From: an uncultured Lachnospiraceae bacterium
GTDB lineage: Bacteria > Bacillota > Clostridia > Lachnospirales > Lachnospiraceae
Length of the DNA: 35,161 nucleotides
NCBI GenBank assembly: GCA_902779355.1
Contig: CACZBF010000020.1
Coordinates: forward strand, 1 to 35,161
Direction: 5' to 3'
Shown here piece by piece: positions 1 to 7,583 of the stretch; the stretch's first letter is position 1, and the number at the start of each line of letters is the position of its first letter. The notes beneath the pieces were generated by a model, which saw nothing but the letters and a program-made list of their open reading frames with translations, was not told the origin of the DNA and did no database searches. The position numbers were made by a program, and so were the translations under genes.

Positions 1-19
1 TGAAGGTTTAAAAACCATC

Positions 20-62
20 AAAAAAAGAGAACTGATTACCTTATTCAGGTTCTCAGTTCTCT
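20..62. terminator. Bidirectional rho-independent terminator
   Basis: A perfect 10-bp inverted repeat (AGAGAACTGA at 26-35, TCAGTTCTCT at 53-62) carries a second inner pairing ACCT/AGGT. It is flanked by an A-run on its left (20-26) and a T-rich stretch on its right (63-75), so it can terminate in both directions. On the minus strand it would end the flavodoxin transcript, whose stop lies about 60 bases upstream. Confidence 0.75.
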
Positions 63-124
63 ATTTCTTTTTGTTGTCATCTTATCTTAATGACATTGCT
101 CCTGAGAGAGGTTCTTTTCCGGTT

Positions 125-532
125 TTACTTATACTGCTGTGCGAACTTGACTGCAGCTGCGATATCGCTTTCATTCGGTCTGCCTTTGTGGATACCTTTG
201 AATTCCCCTTTGCAGTGAAATTCCTTCGGATCCATGGCAATCCCAACCTTGTCGGCGACTTCTTTCACTTTCTTATAAGTCGAATTCAGCAGTGCCGCAG
301 AGCCGAAATTGACGATCGATCCGACCTTTTCCTTATCAAGCGAAGCCACGAATGTCTTCACTTCCGGATCGATGTTAAACGCATAATACGAATTCCCGAG
401 AAACAGATAATCCACGGCCTCGTTGACGGGCTCGCTGATCGGCAATGCTTCCACGCCAAGCTCCTTCGCGATCGCTTCGGCCAGTCTCTTCGTGTTTCCG
501 GTTTTGGTATAATACCTTACTGCATAAGTCAT
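125..532 (-). CDS. Short flavodoxin-like protein (135 aa)
   Basis: A small FMN-binding electron carrier or flavodoxin-fold protein, presumably cytosolic. The N-terminus shows the flavodoxin phosphate-binding loop pattern (residues 9-14, TKTGNT) directly after the first beta strand, followed by a helix (KRLAEAI). A central LFLGNSYYAF strand-loop fits the second cofactor loop. The length suits short-chain flavodoxins. The ATG is preceded by AAGGAGGG at good spacing, and a near-perfect promoter lies just upstream. It stands alone: the next gene upstream ends at 650 and a strong terminator follows. The redox partner is not visible here. Family assignment is good; the specific role is unknown. Confidence 0.8.
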   Translation of the reverse strand: MTYAVRYYTKTGNTKRLAEAIAKELGVEALPISEPVNEAVDYLFLGNSYYAFNIDPEVKTFVASLDKEKVGSIVNFGSAALLNSTYKKVKEVADKVGIAMDPKEFHCKGEFKGIHKGRPNESDIAAAVKFAQQYK

Positions 533-586
533 GTCAGTCCCTCCTTATAACGATACACACATCCATTTTTATTTACCTTTTTTACA

Positions 587-615
587 ATTATATTTTATAA
601 AATATAAAATGTCAA
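587..615 (-). promoter_or_regulatory. Consensus sigma-A promoter with a 20-bp palindrome in its spacer
   Basis: On the minus strand TTGACA (615-610) and TATAAT (592-587) both match consensus exactly, with a 17-bp spacer. A perfect 20-bp palindrome (588-607, centre TTTTATAAAA) fills the spacer and runs into the -10 box. This drives the flavodoxin gene. The palindrome's position would block RNA polymerase if a repressor bound it; the regulator is not known. Confidence 0.8.
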
Positions 616-649
616 GAGGGAATTCGTACCGGATTTTATCATTGATCGT

Positions 650-1279
650 TTACCCAAAGATCTGCCCCGGCAGTTTCAGCTTCTCCTTTGGCGGAAAACC
701 TTTATCAAATGCCTCTACATCCGGATCGTCTACGTAATACCCTTGCGGTGTCTGATACACACCTGTGACGCCTTCCAAGAATCCCGGAATCAGTTCCTTG
801 CAAAGAAAGAAGGAAGAATCGGCATCTTCCGGCAGGTTATGATAGCGGATGCCAAACTCGCTGGCATAGGTAAATCCGCTCTTACCGTAAAAATCTATGT
901 TACCCTCAAAGAGAACTGCACCAAACCCCATCTCTGTCGCTTTTTCCAAAGAATCGTCCAGCAGCGCTTTTCCATAGCCCTTCCGCTTCAGTTCCGGAAT
1001 GATCCCGATCGGCCCCATTGTGAGCACATCGATCACCCTGCCGTCATCTGCCTCGATGACGGTTTTCATGAACATGTTCTGGCCGATCAGCTTCCCATCC
1101 TGCTCCATCACAAAATCCAATTCCGGAATAAATGCCGGATCCCTTCTCAACACATGGATCACATAATGCTCCGTGCATCCCGGACGATATACATTCCAAA
1201 ACGATTCCCTGACCAGATTCTCTACCTCCCGGTAATCCTTTTTCTCTTCCAGACGGATCGTAAAGTCTTTTGTTTTCAT
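650..1279 (-). CDS. GNAT family N-acetyltransferase (YhbS-like)
   Basis: A probable acetyl-CoA-dependent N-acetyltransferase of 209 aa. The acetyl-CoA-binding motif A is visible in the stretch GPIGIIPELKRKGYGKALL (Q/RxxGxG/A type), followed by the motif-B-like GAVLFEGNIDFYGKSGF segment. The C-terminal third is longer than a minimal GNAT, as in COG3153/YhbS-like enzymes. I place the start at 1279 because that ATG overlaps the TGA of the CPBP protease gene as ATGA and has an AAGGGA-type ribosome site; an upstream in-frame ATG at 1318 lies deep in the protease gene. It is the third gene of the TetR operon. The substrate is unknown. Confidence 0.8.
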   Translation of the reverse strand: MKTKDFTIRLEEKKDYREVENLVRESFWNVYRPGCTEHYVIHVLRRDPAFIPELDFVMEQDGKLIGQNMFMKTVIEADDGRVIDVLTMGPIGIIPELKRKGYGKALLDDSLEKATEMGFGAVLFEGNIDFYGKSGFTYASEFGIRYHNLPEDADSSFFLCKELIPGFLEGVTGVYQTPQGYYVDDPDVEAFDKGFPPKEKLKLPGQIFG

Positions 1280-1986
1280 TTCTTTTTTCCCTTTTCTAAT
1301 CTTGCCAAATAGATGCAATAGAACACGGCCACAGCAATTGTCACTACGATATATATTCGATCAATAAGCGGATCATCCGCACCGTACAACGAGAACACAT
1401 CTATCATGGCATGCGCGATGATGCACGGGATCATGCTTCCGCTCTTATAAAACACCATCGTCAGGATAAACCCCCAGCTGACCGCAAAGATCATTTGCAA
1501 AACAGTATCAATAGTAGCTTGTCCCGTAAACAGATTGACAATATGACCCATTCCGAATGTCAGCGCGGAAATGATCACCGCGACGATCGGCCTTCCCTTT
1601 GCGAGGATTGCCTTGAACAGGAATCCCCTAAAGATCATCTCTTCCACAAAGCCGACAAGGATCATGGATACTGTTGCACACAGCAACGGCAAACCCTGAT
1701 AAGAAAGGGAGAACCCGTCCCAAAGGTTTCCTGTCGCAAGAATCCACATCGGGAGGAAGTAAAGAAACTTCTTCATCTCTTTCGGCCAACCTGCCAGTCC
1801 GCATGCTTCCTTTAGGCCACTGATTTTGACAAATACGATGATCCCAACGGTAAAAGCAAGCAGCCCCAGCAACATCGCGATACTTGCATCCCCGTAGTTT
1901 CCTCTGATCGGTGCCATCACAAAGCAATAGATCACGATCCACAGCACCGCAAACAGGATCGGTCTTTTTTCATAAATGTTATGCAT
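1276..1986 (-). CDS. CPBP family intramembrane glutamic protease (Abi/CAAX type)
   Basis: A multi-pass membrane protein of 236 aa. All three CPBP motifs are present: EEMIFR (residues 115-120, EExxxR), FGMGH (144-148, FxxxH) and AHAMID (191-196, HxxxD-like), which supports an active intramembrane protease. Hydrophobic segments cover most of the chain, starting at about residue 10. I chose the ATG at 1986 because AAAGGAA sits six bases upstream; ATGs at 1992 and 2028 are in frame but have poorer spacing. The gene overlaps the end of the TetR gene by eight bases and the GNAT start by four, so the three are translated from one message. Family members process prenylated proteins or bacteriocins, or give self-immunity; the target here is unknown. 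Confidence 0.85.
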   Translation of the reverse strand: MHNIYEKRPILFAVLWIVIYCFVMAPIRGNYGDASIAMLLGLLAFTVGIIVFVKISGLKEACGLAGWPKEMKKFLYFLPMWILATGNLWDGFSLSYQGLPLLCATVSMILVGFVEEMIFRGFLFKAILAKGRPIVAVIISALTFGMGHIVNLFTGQATIDTVLQMIFAVSWGFILTMVFYKSGSMIPCIIAHAMIDVFSLYGADDPLIDRIYIVVTIAVAVFYCIYLARLEKGKKK

Positions 1987-2551
1987 GTTCATTTCCTTTC
2001 CCGACTGCTGCCATTCCGAAGAAGACATTGGTCAGCATTTTTTTACATTGCTCCTCATCATATTCCATAGAGTTATTTGCGAGGAGACTGGCAAGGCCAT
2101 GTGCCACACAAAAGAAAGCCAAAAACATCTCCCTTGCCTGCTCGATGTTTACTTTGAGGCCATCCGCCATGATCTCCAGAATCCCGGACAATTCGGAGTC
2201 GCTAAGAAGTGTCGTGATATCCTTCCCGCCAAACTGATCTGTCTGGAACAGGAAGCGGAAGAGGTTCTTTTCTTCCTGTCCGAACCGGACATAATTCAAT
2301 CCCAGCGCAAGCATCGGATTCCCATCGGTCTCCTTCGGCATGATGTACTCCGTATGATATTTGTCTGCAAGTCCATAGGCGGCCTCCCGGATCTCATCCA
2401 CCGTCTTGAAGCTGTATAGCACCGGCTGCGTGGAACATCCCAAACGCTCTGAGATCCTTCTGGCATTCAGATTTTCATGTCCGTTTTCTCTGATCACCTG
2501 AAATGCCGCATCCACTACCATCTCTTTTGTCACTTTTGCTTTTGGTGCCAT
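1979..2551 (-). CDS. TetR family transcriptional regulator
   Basis: A one-component repressor of 190 aa. The N-terminal TetR helix-turn-helix is seen at about residues 10-55 (VDAAFQVIRENG...NARRISERLGCSTQPVLYSFKTVDEI). The C-terminal part is a helical ligand-binding and dimerisation region with no recognisable ligand signature. It starts with ATG after AAGGAGG and is the first gene of a three-gene operon with the CPBP protease and a GNAT. A 26-bp inverted repeat overlaps its own promoter, so it probably represses this operon and responds to an unknown small molecule. Confidence 0.9.
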   Translation of the reverse strand: MAPKAKVTKEMVVDAAFQVIRENGHENLNARRISERLGCSTQPVLYSFKTVDEIREAAYGLADKYHTEYIMPKETDGNPMLALGLNYVRFGQEEKNLFRFLFQTDQFGGKDITTLLSDSELSGILEIMADGLKVNIEQAREMFLAFFCVAHGLASLLANNSMEYDEEQCKKMLTNVFFGMAAVGKGNEHA

Positions 2552-2576
2552 ACGTTACCTCCTTTTTTATAATTGT

Positions 2577-2619
2577 CGTTATATAATGTTTATTATATAA
2601 CGTAATCTCTGATTGTCAA
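2577..2619 (-). promoter_or_regulatory. TetR operon promoter and operator
   Basis: On the minus strand the -35 box TTGACA (2619-2614) and -10 box TATAAT (2597-2592) are separated by 16 bp. A perfect inverted repeat with 11-bp arms (CGTTATATAAT, 2577-2587; ATTATATAACG, 2592-2602) and a 4-bp centre covers the -10 box and likely start site. This is a typical TetR operator layout and suggests autoregulation. Confidence 0.8.
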
Positions 2620-2634
2620 GTCTATTTATACAAA

Positions 2635-2660
2635 GAAAAAAGAACCGATCACCCGGTTCC
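2635..2660 (-). terminator. Rho-independent terminator after the UGT-like glycosyltransferase gene
   Basis: A hairpin with GAACCG/CGGTTC arms (2642-2647 and 2654-2659) is followed on the minus strand by a T-run. It lies about 12 bases after the stop codon of the glycosyltransferase gene. Confidence 0.7.
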
Positions 2661-2671
2661 TTTCCTCAACA

Positions 2672-3874
2672 TCAAAAGACCTTTTCCTTAATCAGCCTGA
2701 CCGCCTCGGATACGCCTCCTTCTGTCCTGATCTTTTCCGACATCATCCTCGCATGATCCCTTTTTTCCTCATAATCCGCATTGATCTCTTCGATGCGGTT
2801 TATGAGGTTTTCCTCACTCAGATCCTTGGATTGGAGCGGCTTTGACGATACACCGGCCTTTTCAAGCTGCATCGCAAATCCCATCTGATCGAGCACGTGC
2901 GGAACCGGAATGGAAAGGATCCCATATATGAAGGATGCCGCTGTCGTCCCAAATCCGCAATGATGGATCACGTACTTTCCCTGTCGAAACAGCCAGCTGT
3001 GTGGGACACTATCGCAAAAGATCATGGTATCAGGCAGTTGATAGTCCTTCCTTGTCTTCTGAAATCCCTGAATAACCGCCCTGCAGCCGGTTTTTTCAAA
3101 TGCATGCACAAACAGGTCGAGTTTCTCTTTTTGCGAACGGTCTTCAAAAGACATTGCACCGAGCGCCAATATCACCGGGCGGTCTCCCTGTTCCAAAAAT
3201 CTCGCAAGATCCTCTTTCGGCTGATACTCCGGTTCTTCCTCATACCAGTATCCGGTGATCACGTTTTCGTCGCTCCAGTAAGGGTTTCTTTCCAAAACAT
3301 ATTTGCTGATCGGGATCAGATTTAATCTGTCGGACATGATCTCATCTGCCGACTTGACCGGCTTCAACCCATAAACCTTCCGGATCTTGTTGTATGGTTT
3401 TGCCGCCATACGGCTGATCACCCCTCCGATCAGTTTGTCCTTCCAAGTCTTTTTTTTCAACTTCTGCGGGATCATCTCCTGCTGAAGCGTGACATTGACC
3501 GTCGGAATCCCGAGCACCCCCGCTTCGACTGCTCCGATCTGGCTGTGGGTCACGATGATCAAATCTCTTCCTTCGCAGAGTTGATATACCTCATGCGTGG
3601 CCCCCTGAATAATGCGCATGATAAAATTCATGGTCTTCATGATGCTGAGCAGCGGATTTGAAGTCTTGCCTCTGATCACAGCCGCTTCTTTTTCGATATC
3701 GATATCCGGACCGATCGGTTCGAAAGAGACCCCGGCTTCCTCGATCAGGTTTCTCCAGCAGGGATGCGATCCCAAAATGACGTCGAAACCTTGCCTCTGC
3801 AATTCTCCGGCCAGATAAATATAGGGCTGAACATCTCCTCTGGTGCCCATGGTAAACATGGCTGTCTTCTTCAT
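2672..3874 (-). CDS. UGT-type glycosyltransferase (GT1/GT28 fold, sterol/macrolide glucosyltransferase-like)
   Basis: A 400-aa GT-B enzyme that would transfer a sugar from a nucleotide donor to a small lipophilic acceptor. The N-terminus has the typical GTRGDVQPYIYLAGELQRQG motif of the UGT80/MGT group (about residues 11-30). The C-terminal donor site is seen in VIHHCGFGTTAASFIYGIL and PHVLDQMGFA, matching the HHGGxGTTxxxLxxGxP...PxxxDQ signature with Cys in place of the first Gly. The length is as expected for the family. It has its own terminator and stands apart from the MerR gene upstream. The ribosome site (GAGAGG) is rather far from the ATG. Acceptor unknown; macrolide inactivation or glycolipid synthesis are both possible. 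Confidence 0.85.
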   Translation of the reverse strand: MKKTAMFTMGTRGDVQPYIYLAGELQRQGFDVILGSHPCWRNLIEEAGVSFEPIGPDIDIEKEAAVIRGKTSNPLLSIMKTMNFIMRIIQGATHEVYQLCEGRDLIIVTHSQIGAVEAGVLGIPTVNVTLQQEMIPQKLKKKTWKDKLIGGVISRMAAKPYNKIRKVYGLKPVKSADEIMSDRLNLIPISKYVLERNPYWSDENVITGYWYEEEPEYQPKEDLARFLEQGDRPVILALGAMSFEDRSQKEKLDLFVHAFEKTGCRAVIQGFQKTRKDYQLPDTMIFCDSVPHSWLFRQGKYVIHHCGFGTTAASFIYGILSIPVPHVLDQMGFAMQLEKAGVSSKPLQSKDLSEENLINRIEEINADYEEKRDHARMMSEKIRTEGGVSEAVRLIKEKVF

Positions 3875-3916
3875 GCCCGAAAACGTCCTCTCTTGTTTTC
3901 ATTCTGCCAATAATAG

Positions 3917-3952
3917 CAAAAAGCACCGGAGAGGCATTTCACCCTCCGGCGC
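3917..3952 (-). terminator. Rho-independent terminator after the MerR gene
   Basis: A GC-rich hairpin (arms at about 3923-3931 and 3944-3952, one G-T pair) is followed on the minus strand by TTTTT. It starts about 10 bases after the MerR stop codon at 3963. Confidence 0.8.
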
Positions 3953-3962
3953 CTGATCATCA

Positions 3963-4766
3963 TTACTCCACCGGGAAACATACTTCTGTCACATATTCGT
4001 CCGGGTTCTGGGTCTGTGCCGGACTTACGTGATAAATATTGAACATGTGCCCGTTCATATTATAACCGTTTTCTTTTATCCATGAAACCACTGTTGCGTA
4101 TGCATCCACCATCTGGTCATAGCTGCCCTTGACGATGCAGCTTGCCACCTTCACAGCGGGAAGCGTTTTAAACTTCACGTGTTCAGTATCCTCATACTTT
4201 CCTTTCACATTCATGGAAACAACAATCTCTACATCTTTTTCCTTGAATTCATCATCAAGAAACTCTGCCACAGCATAGCAAGGATCTGCAGGAATCAATG
4301 GCTGCTTACTCTCTTTCATCATACCCCATGCCATCCCCTCGTCCTCATAGCGGGGAATGACCATGTGTACGATTGCTGCATACCTCTCGGGAATTGTTTT
4401 TACGGTAACGTCAAAGTTCATGTTTTGCTCCTTTCTCAGCCTCTTTTGGGCTGTATCCAGAAGCATCAGCTTATACTCCGTTTCTCTCGCCTGTTCGGCC
4501 AGCTCCTTTTGCCTGGCAGCCAGAAAGACCTCGAGTTTTTCCTTATCATCATAGATCTCAAGGATCTTTACGATATCTGCCAGGGAAAACCCCATATCTT
4601 TCAGTGCCGTGATCCTGGCAACAACGAATAACTGGTCCTCACGGTAATAACGGTATCCGGTGAAGTCGTCAATTTCTGCCGGCTTTAAAAGCCCGATATC
4701 GTCGTAGTGGCGGAGCATCCTGATGCTAACTCTGGATAGTTTTGAAAAATCTCCTATTTTTAGCAT
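3963..4766 (-). CDS. MerR family regulator with GyrI-like effector domain
   Basis: A 267-aa transcription activator of the BmrR type. Residues 1-70 form the winged helix (MLKIGDFSKLSRVSIRMLRH, then DDIGLLKPAEID and TGYRYY), followed by a dimerisation coiled coil to about residue 112. The C-terminal half (from about residue 118, FDVTVKTIPERYAAIVHMVIP) resembles the GyrI-like/AraC effector-binding domain that binds bulky hydrophobic compounds. I start it at 4766, where GGAGG lies eight bases upstream; an ATG at 4781 precedes that site. It has a MerR-type promoter with a 19-bp spacer, so it probably controls itself. A dedicated target gene is not obvious. Confidence 0.85.
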   Translation of the reverse strand: MLKIGDFSKLSRVSIRMLRHYDDIGLLKPAEIDDFTGYRYYREDQLFVVARITALKDMGFSLADIVKILEIYDDKEKLEVFLAARQKELAEQARETEYKLMLLDTAQKRLRKEQNMNFDVTVKTIPERYAAIVHMVIPRYEDEGMAWGMMKESKQPLIPADPCYAVAEFLDDEFKEKDVEIVVSMNVKGKYEDTEHVKFKTLPAVKVASCIVKGSYDQMVDAYATVVSWIKENGYNMNGHMFNIYHVSPAQTQNPDEYVTEVCFPVE

Positions 4767-4808
4767 AAAACCAACCTCCATGGATGTTTCTTTCTTGAGC
4801 TCACTACA

Positions 4809-4839
4809 ACGTTAATCCCTACCATAATGTGAGAGTCAA
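4809..4839 (-). promoter_or_regulatory. MerR-type promoter with 19-bp spacer
   Basis: On the minus strand TTGACT (4839-4834) and a weak -10 TAACGT (4814-4809) are separated by 19 bp. The spacer begins CTCACATTATGG and ends TAGGG, like the stretched promoters that MerR/BmrR regulators untwist. It lies upstream of the MerR-GyrI gene. Confidence 0.55.
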
Positions 4840-4873
4840 TACCGTTTTACAAAATTTTTTTAAAATATTCCTA

Positions 4874-4936
4874 CTACTTCTTTTTCTTCGGAGCCGGTAA
4901 TTCCTCGTACATCGCCTCTAAAAGATCTCTTAACAT
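4874..4936 (-). CDS. Possible 20-aa small ORF after the radical SAM gene
   Basis: A 20-codon ORF starts with ATG 25 bases after the stop of the radical SAM gene and ends in TAG. Its product is acidic in the middle and ends in AP followed by four lysines, which looks like the tail of a folded protein. A GAAGGA-type ribosome site is almost adjacent to the ATG, which is not ideal. It may be a true small gene at the end of the operon, a decayed gene tail, or chance. No family is recognised. Confidence 0.2.
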   Translation of the reverse strand: MLRDLLEAMYEELPAPKKKK

Positions 4937-4961
4937 CCTTCATCGCAGAACAGCTCTGCTT

Positions 4962-5840
4962 CTACATATCAAAGATACTCATCTGGGAATATTGCTCCGG
5001 CAGTTCACTCATAAATTGAAAGCATTCTTCCGGGGTGGAAAGAATGCCATTTGCTTTGCAGATCCTCCGGAACAACTCCATCAGTTCCCCTGCTTTCGGG
5101 CTCGGCAGCTCATAAGCATTCCCGTAGCGTTTGATATAACGCTCCTTCAGCCCCGGAAAATGTTGGTCGAGCGCAGCATAATAGTATTCCCTGTCACCTT
5201 CCCGGAGCGTGAGCCCCATCCCGAAGTCAATGATCCCTTTGACGCCAACACGGACGCACTCCTTTAAAATGGCTGTGATGTTTTCTTCCGTATCATTGAT
5301 GAACGGCAGGATCGGTGTCAGCCACACGACGGTCGGAATCCCTCTCTCTTTCATTTTCTCCAGAACCTCAATGCGGCGCTTCGTACTGCAGACATTCGGC
5401 TCCACGATCCGGCAAAGCTCATCGTCGTAAGTCGTAAGCGTCATCTGTACCACACTTTTGGCAGAACGATTGATCTCCTCCAAAAGATCGATGTCCCGCA
5501 GGATCCGATCCGACTTTGTCTGTATTGCGATGCCAAAGCCATGTTCCTTGATGATCTCCAGACAGTTTCTGGTAAGCCCCAGTTTTTCCTCGCAGTGCAT
5601 ATACGGGTCAGACATGGCTCCGGTTCCGATCATGCACCTTTTTCTTTTCGATTTCAGCGCCTTCTCCAGCAGCTCCGGCGCATTCTGCTTCACTTCAATA
5701 TCTTCAAACGGATGTGTAAACTGATAACACTTGCTGCGGCTGTCGCAATAGATGCAGCCATGGGAGCAGCCTCTATAGATATTCATTCCGTAATGTCCGC
5801 CGCTTCCGGTCAGAATCCCTTTCGCATCCACAAAATGCAT
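4962..5840 (-). CDS. SPL-like radical SAM protein (COG1533)
   Basis: A 292-aa radical S-adenosylmethionine enzyme. The iron-sulfur cluster motif CxxxCxxC is at residues 25-32 (RGCSHGCIYC). The sequence continues like the spore-photoproduct-lyase-like COG1533 group (GTGAMSDPYMHCEEKLGLTR, VQMTLTTYDDELCRIVEPN), including the SDPY motif. It is shorter than true SplB and has no obvious DNA photoproduct-binding tail, so lyase activity is not claimed. The start ATG follows GGAAGGG. It is the last clear gene of an operon with three GNATs and a TtcA-like enzyme. Substrate unknown. Confidence 0.85.
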   Translation of the reverse strand: MHFVDAKGILTGSGGHYGMNIYRGCSHGCIYCDSRSKCYQFTHPFEDIEVKQNAPELLEKALKSKRKRCMIGTGAMSDPYMHCEEKLGLTRNCLEIIKEHGFGIAIQTKSDRILRDIDLLEEINRSAKSVVQMTLTTYDDELCRIVEPNVCSTKRRIEVLEKMKERGIPTVVWLTPILPFINDTEENITAILKECVRVGVKGIIDFGMGLTLREGDREYYYAALDQHFPGLKERYIKRYGNAYELPSPKAGELMELFRRICKANGILSTPEECFQFMSELPEQYSQMSIFDM

Positions 5841-5875
5841 ATGCTTACCCTTCCATCAGACCATCCCTGCGCCGG

Positions 5876-6637
5876 CTAATGCGTCTTCTCATCCGGATCG
5901 ATCTCATAAGCCACATATTCATGGTCAAATTCGTATCCCAATTTCTCCGCAAGATGCACGGAACCCAGATTCATCGCGTCCCAGCTGGGGTAAAGCCCTT
6001 CATCCAAGCACCTTACTATCAGGCCCGAGCAGGCGATCAAAGCAAGCCCCTTTCTCCGTTCCGACTCTGCGGTGTCAACCTCGATCTCAATCCCTTCCCG
6101 GTAGCGTGTGTAAGAGGAAGCGCCTGACACGATCTCCCCATCCCGGACAATGACGACGCCTCTGCCATCCGACAGAAACTTCTCTTTATTTTCAAAGGAA
6201 GAAACAAAATCCACTGCCATCTGGTTTTTCAGGCACTTGTCATAGAATTCCGAGTCAATGTCCCTTAGCTCATACCCATCCGGCAGCATCCGGATGTTCT
6301 GTTTCAACAAGTCTGTATCGAAGCGCGTATCCTTTTTGATCGCATATCTTGTCACTTTCTTTGCATCGGGATGCGACTTCTCGATCAGCTTTGCCCACTG
6401 CTCATTCTGCGGAACGAGGATCGCAAACCCATCCGGCTTGCATTCTGCAAGCTCCCGATCCGGTTCTCCTGCAAAAAACCCAAAGCAACCCACAAATGCC
6501 AATGCAGATGCTGGTTGCTCCATGTCCGTAACGTATACTTTTCCCATTATTTTCTGGAGGCAGGAATCGATCATTGTTTCCTGCCAGCCGGCAAACAGAC
6601 GCTCTGCCTTCGCAGTGTCCTCTAACTCATAAACCAT
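5876..6637 (-). CDS. GNAT acetyltransferase of the ZmaR-like group (PF12746)
   Basis: A probable acetyltransferase of 253 aa. The C-terminal half holds the GNAT core (GVVIVRDGEIVSGASSYTRY, EIEVDTAESERRKGLALIAC, WDAMNLGSVHLAEKLGYEF), typical of the GNAT_acetyltran family that includes zwittermicin-resistance ZmaR. The N-terminal half resembles the extra domain of that family (FVGCFGFFAGEPDRELA). I prefer the ATG at 6637, which follows GGGGG at good spacing and lies after the stop of the preceding gene; an upstream ATG at 6679 has no ribosome site. It sits between another GNAT and the radical SAM gene in one operon. Substrate unknown; self-resistance or detoxification is a guess. Confidence 0.75.
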   Translation of the reverse strand: MVYELEDTAKAERLFAGWQETMIDSCLQKIMGKVYVTDMEQPASALAFVGCFGFFAGEPDRELAECKPDGFAILVPQNEQWAKLIEKSHPDAKKVTRYAIKKDTRFDTDLLKQNIRMLPDGYELRDIDSEFYDKCLKNQMAVDFVSSFENKEKFLSDGRGVVIVRDGEIVSGASSYTRYREGIEIEVDTAESERRKGLALIACSGLIVRCLDEGLYPSWDAMNLGSVHLAEKLGYEFDHEYVAYEIDPDEKTH

Positions 6638-6668
6638 CGTAACCCCCTGCAACACTCGCTCCTCATTC

Positions 6669-7130
6669 CTAACCGGCATCTCTAATCTTTTTCACATAGA
6701 CTCTGGAGAGCCCTCCGGATATATCTTTCATCTCTGCTTTGAACATACAGCCATATTTTTCATATAAACCGACATGATCCGTCGAAATATAAACGGCGGA
6801 GACGCCGTCATTTTTCGCAAGCCGCTCCACTTCCTCCATCAGAAGTCCGATGTAATGATGCCCTCTATGTTCCGGAAACGTGAAAACAAAGCCCATCCAC
6901 GGCGAAAGGTCCGTGGGTTGGATATCATCCTTTTTTGCATAGGTGCAAAATGAGATCAGTTCATCGCCATCCGTCAGCAGCAAGACCTTGGAGCCTTCTC
7001 CTGTGGCTTCAAAGAAGTCTCCTTGGGAAAGAAGCGTATATAACAGCTCTGCCGCAGCCCAATCAGCCCTCTTTATCTCACTCAACCAATGGTCTGTGCG
7101 ATCGCTTTCAAAATAGTTGATGACTCTCAT
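6669..7130 (-). CDS. GNAT family N-acetyltransferase
   Basis: A 153-aa single-domain acetyltransferase. The core is seen as LLLTDGDELISFCTYAKKDD, then WMGFVFTFPEHRGHHYIGLL (motif A with RGHHYIG in place of RGxGxG) and AVYISTDHVGLYEKYGC, the last with the usual Tyr and Gly of motif B. The start ATG overlaps the TGA of the upstream GNAT gene by four bases, so translation is coupled. It is the middle of three GNATs in a row in the operon. Substrate not predictable. Confidence 0.85.
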   Translation of the reverse strand: MRVINYFESDRTDHWLSEIKRADWAAAELLYTLLSQGDFFEATGEGSKVLLLTDGDELISFCTYAKKDDIQPTDLSPWMGFVFTFPEHRGHHYIGLLMEEVERLAKNDGVSAVYISTDHVGLYEKYGCMFKAEMKDISGGLSRVYVKKIRDAG

Positions 7131-7582
7131 TTTCCCCGCCTCATGATATCAAAGCAGAGATAGTCTCCATTCTCTGTTTCGATCATTTGATACTCGATCT
7201 CTTTGTAGCCCCGCATCAGATAGATCCGCTTCGCCGGAAAAGATGCGTCGATCTGCACATGGTCATAGGATTCCAACACCTTTCCCTCTGCAAAATCCAG
7301 CAGCGCCTTTCCATAGCCCTTATGCTGATATTCCGGAAGGACAAAGAGGCGGTTGATATTGTCCTCCACGATCGTCACCGTACCGACCGTTATGCCGCCA
7401 TCATTCAGAATGTAGATGTTTCCGGCATCAAGATCCTCACGAATATGCGCATCGGAATGGTGGTTTGAGAAAAAGTCCACCGCGCCGGCAGGATAATATC
7501 TCGGATAGATCTGCCTGATCGTGGTCTGCGCGATCGATTTTACTGTATCAAAATCGCTCTCATGGGCGGATACAATTTCCAT
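7127..7582 (-). CDS. GNAT family N-acetyltransferase
   Basis: A 151-aa acetyltransferase with a clear motif A (INRLFVLPEYQHKGYGKALLDFAE, QxxGxG form), preceded by the beta strands GGITVGTVTIVEDN and followed by VQIDASFPAKRIYLMRGYKE. The ATG follows AAGGGG and starts one base after the TtcA-like gene's stop codon. It is the first of three successive GNAT genes. Substrate unknown. Confidence 0.85.
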   Translation of the reverse strand: MEIVSAHESDFDTVKSIAQTTIRQIYPRYYPAGAVDFFSNHHSDAHIREDLDAGNIYILNDGGITVGTVTIVEDNINRLFVLPEYQHKGYGKALLDFAEGKVLESYDHVQIDASFPAKRIYLMRGYKEIEYQMIETENGDYLCFDIMRRGK

Positions 7583-7583
7583 C

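Noticed and set aside
743-1312. 189-codon plus-strand ORF opposite the GNAT gene
   Set aside because: Mirror frame of a well-supported GNAT gene; its residue composition is typical of antisense frames (His, Arg and Cys rich) and it has no motif.
4962-5840. True spore photoproduct lyase
   Set aside because: The radical SAM motif and SDPY segment place it in COG1533, but length and C-terminus do not match SplB well enough.
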